Part shown: piece after piece, positions 1-7,214 of the stretch
Layout of the letters: each line of letters opens with the position of its first letter
Numbering within the stretch: the stretch's first letter is position 1
Assembly: GCA_946405565.1 (NCBI GenBank)
Contig: CAMJHU010000048.1
Location: forward strand, 1 to 8,877
Direction of reading: 5' to 3'
Source: an uncultured Clostridia bacterium
GTDB lineage: Bacteria > Bacillota > Clostridia > Oscillospirales > Acutalibacteraceae
DNA: 8,877 nucleotides
Notes under the pieces: generated by a model
What the model was told of the DNA's origin: nothing
The model's input: the letters and a program-made list of their open reading frames with translations, nothing else
Database searches by the model: none
Program-made: the position numbers and the translations under genes

Positions 1-138
1 TCTTCCTCACTCAAAGGCGATTATGAGATTTTTTCAGGTATAAGCGAAGCGTGTAATTCAAGCGATTATGAAACGATGAGGTTCACCTTAATGAGACTAT
101 TTAAGAAGCTAAAGAGCAAAGGCGTAAATTTCGAATAA
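1..138 (+). CDS. C-terminal end of an unrecognised protein (5' truncated)
   Basis: The frame beginning at base 1 is open for 45 codons and stops with TAA at 136-138, only 16 bases before the Hsp70-like gene. It reads as the end of a gene that starts outside the window. The visible tail contains a patch that is acidic and polar (GDYEIFSGISEACNSSDYE) followed by a basic, probably helical end (MRLFKKLKSKGVNFE). I do not recognise the family: there are no cysteines of a metal site beyond one Cys, no membrane segment and no catalytic motif. The same strand, the tight spacing and the absence of a terminator argue that it belongs to the same operon. Being a short open frame at the window edge, it could be chance, but the clean junction with the next gene's ribosome binding site makes a real gene likely. 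Confidence 0.6.
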   Translation, partial: SSSLKGDYEIFSGISEACNSSDYETMRFTLMRLFKKLKSKGVNFE

Positions 139-154
139 CAGGGGTACTGAACTT

Positions 155-1672
155 ATGGGTACTAAAAGATTTATTGGTATCGATTTTGGCACAACAAACA
201 CGGCTGTTTTTGAATATACAACCGATGATAGCGGGATTACAAATCAAAGAATACTATCCGAAAACGGCACCAGTAATACTGCTTTTCCTTCTATCATGGC
301 TATTACTACTGATAATACCCGTTGTCTGATCGGCAGCAAAGTGAAAAAAGAGAAAGAAAAAATTTCAGAAACACATACTATAATCAGATCGTTCAAATCA
401 TTTCTAAACGAAGAAAAACCAATTACGATTAACGGCGCGTTTATTAGTCCAGTTAAATTAGTATCATTTTACTTACAAGCTATCAAAAAACAAATTTTCA
501 AGGTCTACAATATCAATATTTCCGAAGCGAGTTTTTCTTATCCAGTCGATTTCGGCGCAACCGCCCGACGTCAACTGGCTGCAGCTGCTGAGGACGCAGG
601 AATAAACGTTACCTCCATGATCTCAGAATCCACAGCAGCTTATCTCGCTTGTAAGGATGGCATTGGTGTTTATCAGAATGTAATGGTCATCGACTGGGGC
701 GGCGGAACGCTCGATATGAGTATCTTAAAAATTGAAAGAAATAAGGTCTTTGAAAAATCAATCTATGGCATTAAGTTTGGTGGAGATGATATTGATATTC
801 TTCTGGCTGAGCGAATGCACGCCAATGTAAATCGGATGGCAAAAGAATTCATCAAAAAGAAAGCATTTGAAGACATTTCGCTAAGCGACAGGGATAAAAT
901 GATCTCATTGTGTGAAGAAGCCAAAATAGAAATTTCCAATTCTCAGGAGGATTATTTAGCCACATTACAAAGCTACGGAGACTACGGAACCCAGAATTTT
1001 GTGATAAGCGTAGATGAATTTGAGGGAATTGTATCGCCTTTGATTCGTACAAAAGTTGTTCCTGCCATTGCAGAAGCTCTTAAACGGTCAGAAATGACGC
1101 CTTCAAGCATCGACGCGGTCATTATCGCAGGAGGAAGCAGCAAGTTGTTATCCTTTATGAACGCGGTTATAAATATATTTGGTCAAGACAAAATTTTCTG
1201 TCCGGTTGATTTGGCATTGTCCAAATCAACCGTCGAGGGAAACAAAATCAATACACGAGGCGGCGTTCAGTTTGTTTCCGCCAAAGGAGCCGCTTTTTCG
1301 TTGACGCTTGGTGATGGCTTCAAGCTGAATGAAGGGATAGGAATTCTAATGTCAGACAATAGCGTCTATCCTTTATTCAAAGGGCAGCAAGACGGAGAAG
1401 GCGCATCAGTAGAACTGACCTTTTCTCTGGTAGAAGATACCCAAGACGCTCATTTTATCATTACAAATGAAAGCGGCACTCATGTATATGATAAATTTAT
1501 TGTTCCAACCAAGGGATTTCTTCGTGAAAATCTTAAGGTAAATGCCTCCATCACCAAATATCAAACTATTCTTTTAAACGTAAACGATCAAATGATGTCG
1601 GACAAATTAAAGGACACATCGCGTGAGATCACCGGAATGACCATGTACTATGATTTAAGCAACTCAGAATAA
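155..1672 (+). CDS. Short Hsp70/DnaK-like ATPase (505 aa)
   Basis: Cytoplasmic Hsp70-family protein with a complete ATPase domain. Seen in the sequence: phosphate-1 loop GIDFGTTNTAV (8-18); a lysine in IIRSFKSFL (K81) where DnaK has catalytic K70; the proline-arginine switch as P130 and R139; phosphate-2 loop IDWGGGTLD (179-187) with T185 matching DnaK T199; FGGDDID (208-214); CEEAKIEIS (253-261); and adenosine loop IIAGGSSK (323-330). The ATPase domain ends near residue 385. It is followed by only about 120 residues, enough for a small beta domain, and the helical lid and EEVD-like tail are absent (DnaK has about 640 residues). The usual hydrophobic DVLLLD linker is not recognisable, and DnaK R167 (J-protein contact) aligns with S154. 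The ATG at 155 follows AGGGG at 140-144. It lies 16 bases upstream of the helicase gene, so it probably works with the defence helicases. Substrate unknown; general housekeeping DnaK is unlikely. Confidence 0.93.
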   Translation: MGTKRFIGIDFGTTNTAVFEYTTDDSGITNQRILSENGTSNTAFPSIMAITTDNTRCLIGSKVKKEKEKISETHTIIRSFKSFLNEEKPITINGAFISPVKLVSFYLQAIKKQIFKVYNINISEASFSYPVDFGATARRQLAAAAEDAGINVTSMISESTAAYLACKDGIGVYQNVMVIDWGGGTLDMSILKIERNKVFEKSIYGIKFGGDDIDILLAERMHANVNRMAKEFIKKKAFEDISLSDRDKMISLCEEAKIEISNSQEDYLATLQSYGDYGTQNFVISVDEFEGIVSPLIRTKVVPAIAEALKRSEMTPSSIDAVIIAGGSSKLLSFMNAVINIFGQDKIFCPVDLALSKSTVEGNKINTRGGVQFVSAKGAAFSLTLGDGFKLNEGIGILMSDNSVYPLFKGQQDGEGASVELTFSLVEDTQDAHFIITNESGTHVYDKFIVPTKGFLRENLKVNASITKYQTILLNVNDQMMSDKLKDTSREITGMTMYYDLSNSE

Positions 1673-1674
1673 CT

Positions 1675-1679
1675 GGAGG
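1675..1679 (+). promoter_or_regulatory. Ribosome binding site GGAGG that selects a TTG start
   Basis: GGAGG lies just after the Hsp70-like stop codon, 9 bases before the TTG at 1689. The nearer ATG at 1682 is only 2 bases away and opens a frame that stops at 1703-1705 after seven codons, so the site most plausibly serves the TTG, which opens the long helicase frame. Confidence 0.7.
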
Positions 1680-1688
1680 AAATGACAC

Positions 1689-4061
1689 TTGAAATCGAAT
1701 ATTGATATCACCAGTAATATTTATATTCGTACTCCCGACTCATTGATTAGCGGCATAGATGATTTATCCAAAGATCCCGATTATGTAGAGCAGATTACCG
1801 GAAAAGCTGCTTTAGATAAGGTTAAACGGAGATACGGTGGTTCATTATCTACGGTTCGCCTGAATGAAGAACAAGAGGAAGAATGCTTTCAGGGAACGCA
1901 ATGCGGGTACTGCAAAGACGGACAAATCCCTTTTGGAAAGATCAGAACAGAAAACGGATACAAATATACTTGCCGCTGTGAATGCTATGATTGCAAAAAC
2001 GTCAATAAGTGCAAGCCTCCTATCATTCATAGAGACATTTCCAAAGAAATCGTTTTAGAGGATTTTAACACAATTACATTGACATGGCTCGGGATCGACG
2101 ATCTTGACAGCATTACAGAATGGGATAGAACTTCCCCTGCTCAAGAGGAAGCGGCGTTCGAAGATGAAAGGGATTCTTCCATACAATCAAAAGAAACCGC
2201 TGATGAATTACTCGCTTCTACCAAGGACAGCCCCCTGCCCATTAATAAAAAAATTTATGAAGAAATAACCGCTGCTCAAGCCCACAATTCGATCATAAAA
2301 GCACCTCTTACCAGTCATATTATCGTAAACGCCGCTCCCGGAACAGGCAAAACATATACCGCCATTGAGCGGCTGAAATATGTCATTTCACAAACAGAAC
2401 CGGAAGATATATGTACTATTTTAATGCTTTGCTATACAAGAGCGGCTGTGCAGGAAATCAAAGATCGTATTCGTTTCGGAATAACAAACGGAGATATTCC
2501 TCAGGAAGCTATTCAGGCGGAAATTTGCACCTTTGATTCTTTTGCATCAAGTTATCTCCTGACAAGGGAAATGACACCAGAACAGCTTTCCTCTATGAAC
2601 TACGACGAAAGAATTCAATGCTTCAATCGGATTATTTCTCCCGAAAACTTTGATGTGTTCAGTTATTGCATCATAGATGAACTACAGGATTTGGTTAATG
2701 ACAGGGCAATGATGACGGTCAACCTTTTGAAAGCTCTGCAATGCGGGTATCTCCTACTCGGAGACAAATGTCAGGCGATTTATGACTACGAAAGCAGAGG
2801 AGCGGAAAGCATCCGATCCGTGCAATTTTATCAGAAATTGGATAACATACTTCCTGAAGATATACAGCGTTACGAAATAATCGGAGGACATCGCCAATCC
2901 GAGTTTTTGGAGAAGAAAACCAATCTGTTGCGTCAGGCATTGCTCAATGCTTCTTCATTAACGGAAGTATATAATGTCTTTGATCAGAATTATTCCGATT
3001 TAGTACGGTTTTTTTCAGCAGAGGCATTTGCGAAGGAATTCACACCTCGTAATGATAGAAAGACAGCTATACTATGTCGCAATAATGGCGAGGCGGCCTA
3101 TATGAGCCACCTTTTACTTAAAAACGGAACGCCACACAAGCTGATCAGAAACGCTTCTCATGATGCTTCCATTCATAGAATGATTGCGGATATATTGTGG
3201 GATTATAACGAGGCAATCATATCACGAGATGATTTTATACAACGAGCTATCATTCGCTGCAACTATAAGGATGCCGGGAAGATGTTTGATGACATTGACG
3301 CTTTTGTAAATGATACCCGCCAAGGTTTTTTTGACAAGGAACTCTTTGCAAGAAAGCTTATAAAGAAGGAAACAGACATTCCACAATCCGTACTTGCTTC
3401 CGAAAATAACAATTTAATTGTGTCTACAATCCACAAGGCAAAAGGCAGAGAATTTGATCAAGTTTATCTGATAAACGGCGATTATAAGCACAGTGAATTC
3501 GATACAGAAGAGGAACGTGTTCTCTATGTGGCTGAAACAAGAGCGAAGAGTTCTGTTGAATTACTGGATAAAAAGACAAAAAAATGGTACTTCAAGAAAA
3601 GCATAGCTAATCGATGGATAAGAACGGTTAGAAAAGAATACCAAACCTACGCAAAAGCATTCGCGTTTGGCGCAGATGACGATTTGGCTTATGAAATGTT
3701 TGCGGCAGGCAATCTGGAAGGTGCCATCCTCAAACAGGAGTACATTTCCCGCAACGTACATAAAGGGGATCAACTATCACTCGTTTTAGATGTTGATAAC
3801 AATACCTACCGAATCATGCATAGGGATATGATAATCGGAAACACTTCGCCATCGTTTATAGCTGCACTTACCGATTGCTATGGCAATGATAAAAGACAAT
3901 ACATTTATGGTTTGCCCAAATTGATTTCTGATCTTTATGTGACAGATATTATCACTTACGTTTCTTATCGGGATTATGAATGCATACCGCCTTTATACCG
4001 ACAGAACCGTTTTTGGCTTGCTGTGAAAATCAGCGGATTTGGGCAACTGGATTGGAAGTAA
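1689..4061 (+). CDS. UvrD/Rep-type SF1 helicase with Cys-rich N-terminus (790 aa)
   Basis: Predicted ATP-dependent DNA translocase or helicase of superfamily 1A. Helicase motifs occur in order: Q-motif region at Q197; Walker A APGTGKT (216-222); Ia LCYTRAAVQEI (247-257); Ib TFDSFAS (281-287); II IIDELQD (328-334); III GDKCQAIYDY (358-367); IV arginine R402 in GGHRQ; V STIHKAKGREFD (579-590); VI VLYVAETRAK (611-620). All key ATPase residues are kept, so it should be active. Unusual parts: residues 66-108 carry eight cysteines (66, 72, 75, 95, 97, 99, 102, 108), a likely zinc-binding module; only about 40 residues separate motifs Ib and II, so the 1B subdomain is very small; and a 170-residue tail follows motif VI. 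No nuclease motif was seen. The start is TTG, chosen by spacing to GGAGG. It sits between the Hsp70-like gene and drmA. A generic repair UvrD is less likely, given the extra domains and the context. Confidence 0.93.
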   Translation: MKSNIDITSNIYIRTPDSLISGIDDLSKDPDYVEQITGKAALDKVKRRYGGSLSTVRLNEEQEEECFQGTQCGYCKDGQIPFGKIRTENGYKYTCRCECYDCKNVNKCKPPIIHRDISKEIVLEDFNTITLTWLGIDDLDSITEWDRTSPAQEEAAFEDERDSSIQSKETADELLASTKDSPLPINKKIYEEITAAQAHNSIIKAPLTSHIIVNAAPGTGKTYTAIERLKYVISQTEPEDICTILMLCYTRAAVQEIKDRIRFGITNGDIPQEAIQAEICTFDSFASSYLLTREMTPEQLSSMNYDERIQCFNRIISPENFDVFSYCIIDELQDLVNDRAMMTVNLLKALQCGYLLLGDKCQAIYDYESRGAESIRSVQFYQKLDNILPEDIQRYEIIGGHRQSEFLEKKTNLLRQALLNASSLTEVYNVFDQNYSDLVRFFSAEAFAKEFTPRNDRKTAILCRNNGEAAYMSHLLLKNGTPHKLIRNASHDASIHRMIADILWDYNEAIISRDDFIQRAIIRCNYKDAGKMFDDIDAFVNDTRQGFFDKELFARKLIKKETDIPQSVLASENNNLIVSTIHKAKGREFDQVYLINGDYKHSEFDTEEERVLYVAETRAKSSVELLDKKTKKWYFKKSIANRWIRTVRKEYQTYAKAFAFGADDDLAYEMFAAGNLEGAILKQEYISRNVHKGDQLSLVLDVDNNTYRIMHRDMIIGNTSPSFIAALTDCYGNDKRQYIYGLPKLISDLYVTDIITYVSYRDYECIPPLYRQNRFWLAVKISGFGQLDWK
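4054..4058 (+). promoter_or_regulatory. Probable ribosome binding site GGAAG for drmA
   Basis: GGAAG lies in the last codons of the upstream helicase gene, 7 bases before the ATG at 4066. It favours that ATG over an in-frame TTG at 4039, which lacks a properly spaced site. Its position inside the upstream gene suggests coupled translation. Confidence 0.6.
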
Positions 4062-4065
4062 CATA

Positions 4066-7000
4066 ATGAATCAATTCGATGAATATTACTCAGCCATTGA
4101 CGAAATAATAGACTGTTTGAAAAAAGACCTGTATGGAGTTTCAAACGAAACGGAATTAATCGAGGATATTGCTCCTACCTCATATTATGTTACAGGCATA
4201 TTATATTCTAAGGACAATAATGAGAATTCCGGGCAGACAAGTGCCCTCTCCTCATTCGCATCAGAAATGGACTCCAATAACGATGTAATCTTGGAAGACG
4301 TTCTGACAGACGGTGACGAATGTATAAAATCCGCCAACAAATATAAGCCGTCTTCTATGGGAATCTCTTTCATGGTGAGCCAATCGGTACAAACGATTGA
4401 TATGCGCTTTTGTTTCGGTGTTTATGAGCATATTTTCACAAAGAAGGATGATAACCCTAACCGCATTTATCACAAGCATCAGCGTGTTCCTGTTCTCGTT
4501 GAGGAAACAATCGAAATCCCAAAAAAGGTCGGCATCAAACAAATTTCCTTCCATCAGGAACAATGGGCGATTGATGTTTTTTTGGCGGTACGCATGATTA
4601 TGGACGATGGCAGCCGGTTAATTACTCTCACTGTTGCCAATGCAATTAATTCCCCTACAATCGGCAATCTGCACGAACAAAGTAAATACTGCCTGTTTCA
4701 ATGCCATTTACAGATTACTTCCAAGCTCCCATTTCTCCCCGTTTTTGTTAACAAATCAAAACGGACAGACTTATCTGACCAAATCAACGATCTACTGTAC
4801 AGCAACGTAAAAAATTACGCATACGGTCACGGCTGTTCCGTTAGCTATGACAGCACTACAGAGAATATTTATTCCATTTCCAGCGATTTTTTACCGTCTC
4901 AACAGATTTTACAGATGATGCCGGGAACAATATCCGATAAAGAGATTCTATCGCTGTCATTCTGGTTAACCGCCGACAGGACGGTCGCATGTCAAAAATT
5001 ATTATCCTTTATTGATGAATATCAAGATTGGCGCGATGCCAAAAACTCTACCATTCAGACAACAGACATCTATTACGAAGCGGAAAAAGAACTCATCAGA
5101 CTCATTGACATATGCATCAGCAGACTAACAAACGCGGAAGAAATCTTGCGCACAAATGATATAGCGTGGAAATGCTTTCAATTGATGAACGAAGCTATGC
5201 TGGAGCAACGCATACGTACAAAACATGTAAAAGCTGATACAGTATGCTGGTATCCATTTCAGCTTGCATATATTCTGCAAATTATTCCTGATCTTGTAAA
5301 TCCCGATAGCACATACCGAAACACCGTTGATCTGTTGTGGTTTCCCACCGGTGGTGGTAAGACGGAGGCTTATTTTGGAGTAGCTGCGTTTGAGATTTTT
5401 CACAGAAGACTTACGAACCGCCTTGATAAAGACGGTGTGTCTGTTATTATGCGTTACACGCTTCGGCTTCTTACTATACAGCAGTTTGAAAGAGCCTCCG
5501 CACTGATCTGTGCATGTGAGTACCTACGTCAAAAATATCATTTGCCCGGCGGTGAAATCAACATAGGCTTGTGGATCGGATCAGGAATGACTCCGAACAG
5601 TATAGCCGAAACAAATGAAACCCTAAAAAAACTGAAAGAAAACAAAGATGCACGAATATATGAAGGAAATCCTGTTCAAATTACGACTTGCCCATGGTGC
5701 GGCAAAAAAATAGACACTACAGGATACAACATCATCGACGGAAAGCTTGTCATCCGATGTTCAGATAATCCGGAATGTGCTTTTCATGAAAAGCTCCCTA
5801 TTTATGTTGTGGATGAAGATATATATCGCGAACGTCCAACGCTACTGCTCAGTACAATTGACAAATTTGCCCGTATCGTCTGGGTGGAAGAAGCCGGAAA
5901 CCTGTTTGGAAAAGATGCTTTACCTCCGTCTTTGATTATTCAAGACGAGTTGCATCTGATTTCTGGTTCATTGGGTTCTTTGGCCGGATTATATGAGATT
6001 GCCATTGATTATATGTGTTCCCGCGGAGGAATCTCTCCAAAGGTAATTGCCTCTACCGCGACGGTGCATAACGCTTCTGAACAAATCAATGAGCTATACA
6101 ATAAACAGACCATACAATTTCCACCAAGTGGATTGACCTTTGACGATTCATTTTTCGCGTGTATCGCTTCGAAAGACGACAGACCTGCAAGAACCTATCT
6201 CGGTTTGTGCGAAACAGGAAACAGCATATCCGATTTGTTAGTAAGAGTCTATGCGGTATTGACATATTGCAAAGCTATGTTCCTCTCAGAAGGAATTAAA
6301 GACCAGGTGCGAGATCAGTTTTATACAATTGTAGGATATTTTAACGCAATACGCGACCTCGGTTCGTCAGCAGAAATACTTGAATCCAGAATGAGAACAC
6401 ATGTGATATCTCTCATCACACGCAAATTTGAGGAGCTAAGTCAAAAGTTAGAAATAGATAGTCAAAAACTTCCTTTTTCATCATTTGAAGAACTGACCAG
6501 CCGAAAAAACGCAGCCCAAATCAAAGAGACGCTTATAAAGCTTGAAACACCCTGTACTGACTACGGATGTTATTCTTACATTCTCGCTTCCAATATGCTT
6601 TCTGTCGGTATTGACATCAACCGTCTCGGTCTGATGACTGTATATAATCAGCCTAAAACAAACGCTGAATATATTCAGGCAACCAGCCGTGTCGGAAGAA
6701 AGAATCCCGGACTTGTCATTGCACTTTATAACCCCCTACGTACACGAGACAGATCGCATTACGAACAATTCTGCTTCTATCATCGTTCTTTCTATCAATA
6801 TGTAGAAGCCACCAGTGTTACTCCTTTTTCATTTGGATCTCTTCAGAAAGCACTTCATTGTGTTTTTATCGCTATGGTAAGACAAACCATTAACAAATTA
6901 CATAGCAATTTTTCTGCTGTGTACTTTAAAAAAAATGACCCGGATATTCAGGAAATAATAGAATACATTATTTCCCGCGTACAAAATATCGCGCCACAAT

Positions 7001-7212
7001 CAACAGAGATTGCAGCAGACTTGTTAGAAGAAGCGGCATCTATATGGGAAGACCTGACAAAAACATACAGCGACTTATGCTATTACTCTTCAAAAACCGG
7101 AAGTAATTGTTTACTCAAATCAGCCGATGAACCGGGCAATTTTGAATTTGCCCCTATTTTGAATTCTTTGCGCAATGTTGAATTATCTTCAAATATCTAT
7201 CTGGAGGTATAG
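4066..7212 (+). CDS. drmA: DrmA-like SF2 helicase of a DISARM-type defence system (1048 aa)
   Basis: DEAD/H-type superfamily 2 helicase matching DrmA, the DNA translocase that with DrmB forms the DISARM core. The N-terminal 420 residues are DrmA-like, beginning with IDEIIDCLKKDLYG and a Y-VTGILY motif (41-47). Helicase motifs: Walker A FPTGGGKTEAY (426-436); Ia MRYTLRLLTIQQFERA (462-477); DEXH box IIQDELHLISG (624-634); III STAT (663-666); motif IV/V region SNMLSVGIDINRLG (842-855); VI QATSRVGRK (871-879). A cysteine cluster, C542-PW-C545, C565 and C571, lies between motifs Ia and II and probably binds zinc. After motif VI, VEATSVTPFS (913-922) is a stretch I associate with DrmA. In studied DISARM, DrmA binds and moves on DNA and DrmB assists it. 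An in-frame TTG at 4039 would add nine residues; ATG 4066 has the better ribosome binding site. The gene ends 2 bases before drmB, the partner expected for this family. Confidence 0.93.
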   Translation: MNQFDEYYSAIDEIIDCLKKDLYGVSNETELIEDIAPTSYYVTGILYSKDNNENSGQTSALSSFASEMDSNNDVILEDVLTDGDECIKSANKYKPSSMGISFMVSQSVQTIDMRFCFGVYEHIFTKKDDNPNRIYHKHQRVPVLVEETIEIPKKVGIKQISFHQEQWAIDVFLAVRMIMDDGSRLITLTVANAINSPTIGNLHEQSKYCLFQCHLQITSKLPFLPVFVNKSKRTDLSDQINDLLYSNVKNYAYGHGCSVSYDSTTENIYSISSDFLPSQQILQMMPGTISDKEILSLSFWLTADRTVACQKLLSFIDEYQDWRDAKNSTIQTTDIYYEAEKELIRLIDICISRLTNAEEILRTNDIAWKCFQLMNEAMLEQRIRTKHVKADTVCWYPFQLAYILQIIPDLVNPDSTYRNTVDLLWFPTGGGKTEAYFGVAAFEIFHRRLTNRLDKDGVSVIMRYTLRLLTIQQFERASALICACEYLRQKYHLPGGEINIGLWIGSGMTPNSIAETNETLKKLKENKDARIYEGNPVQITTCPWCGKKIDTTGYNIIDGKLVIRCSDNPECAFHEKLPIYVVDEDIYRERPTLLLSTIDKFARIVWVEEAGNLFGKDALPPSLIIQDELHLISGSLGSLAGLYEIAIDYMCSRGGISPKVIASTATVHNASEQINELYNKQTIQFPPSGLTFDDSFFACIASKDDRPARTYLGLCETGNSISDLLVRVYAVLTYCKAMFLSEGIKDQVRDQFYTIVGYFNAIRDLGSSAEILESRMRTHVISLITRKFEELSQKLEIDSQKLPFSSFEELTSRKNAAQIKETLIKLETPCTDYGCYSYILASNMLSVGIDINRLGLMTVYNQPKTNAEYIQATSRVGRKNPGLVIALYNPLRTRDRSHYEQFCFYHRSFYQYVEATSVTPFSFGSLQKALHCVFIAMVRQTINKLHSNFSAVYFKKNDPDIQEIIEYIISRVQNIAPQSTEIAADLLEEAASIWEDLTKTYSDLCYYSSKTGSNCLLKSADEPGNFEFAPILNSLRNVELSSNIYLEV
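7203..7207 (+). promoter_or_regulatory. Ribosome binding site GGAGG for drmB
   Basis: A perfect GGAGG inside the last codons of drmA, 7 bases before the drmB ATG at 7215. The site is embedded in the upstream reading frame and the gap between the genes is two bases, an arrangement that favours translational coupling and matched amounts of the two partner proteins. Confidence 0.75.
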
Positions 7213-7214
7213 CG

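Noticed and set aside
155..1672. Housekeeping DnaK or an actin-like plasmid-segregation or MreB-type protein
   Set aside because: The GIDFGTTNT, GGGTLD and IIAGGSS loops and the P130/R139 switch indicate Hsp70 rather than ParM or MreB. The short length, missing lid and linker, and defence-gene neighbours do not fit housekeeping DnaK.
1689..4061. Fused PD-(D/E)XK nuclease, as in AddAB or RecB-type helicase-nucleases
   Set aside because: No nuclease motif is visible in the N-terminal cysteine-rich part or in the tail after motif VI.
4039..4065. In-frame TTG at 4039 as the drmA start, overlapping the upstream gene by 23 bases
   Set aside because: No properly spaced ribosome binding site precedes it, while GGAAG lies 7 bases before the ATG at 4066, and the protein from 4066 begins with the expected DrmA-type helix.
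4261..4563. Minus-strand frame of 100 codons
   Set aside because: It lies fully inside drmA, has no recognisable domain, and is the kind of antisense shadow expected opposite a long coding frame.
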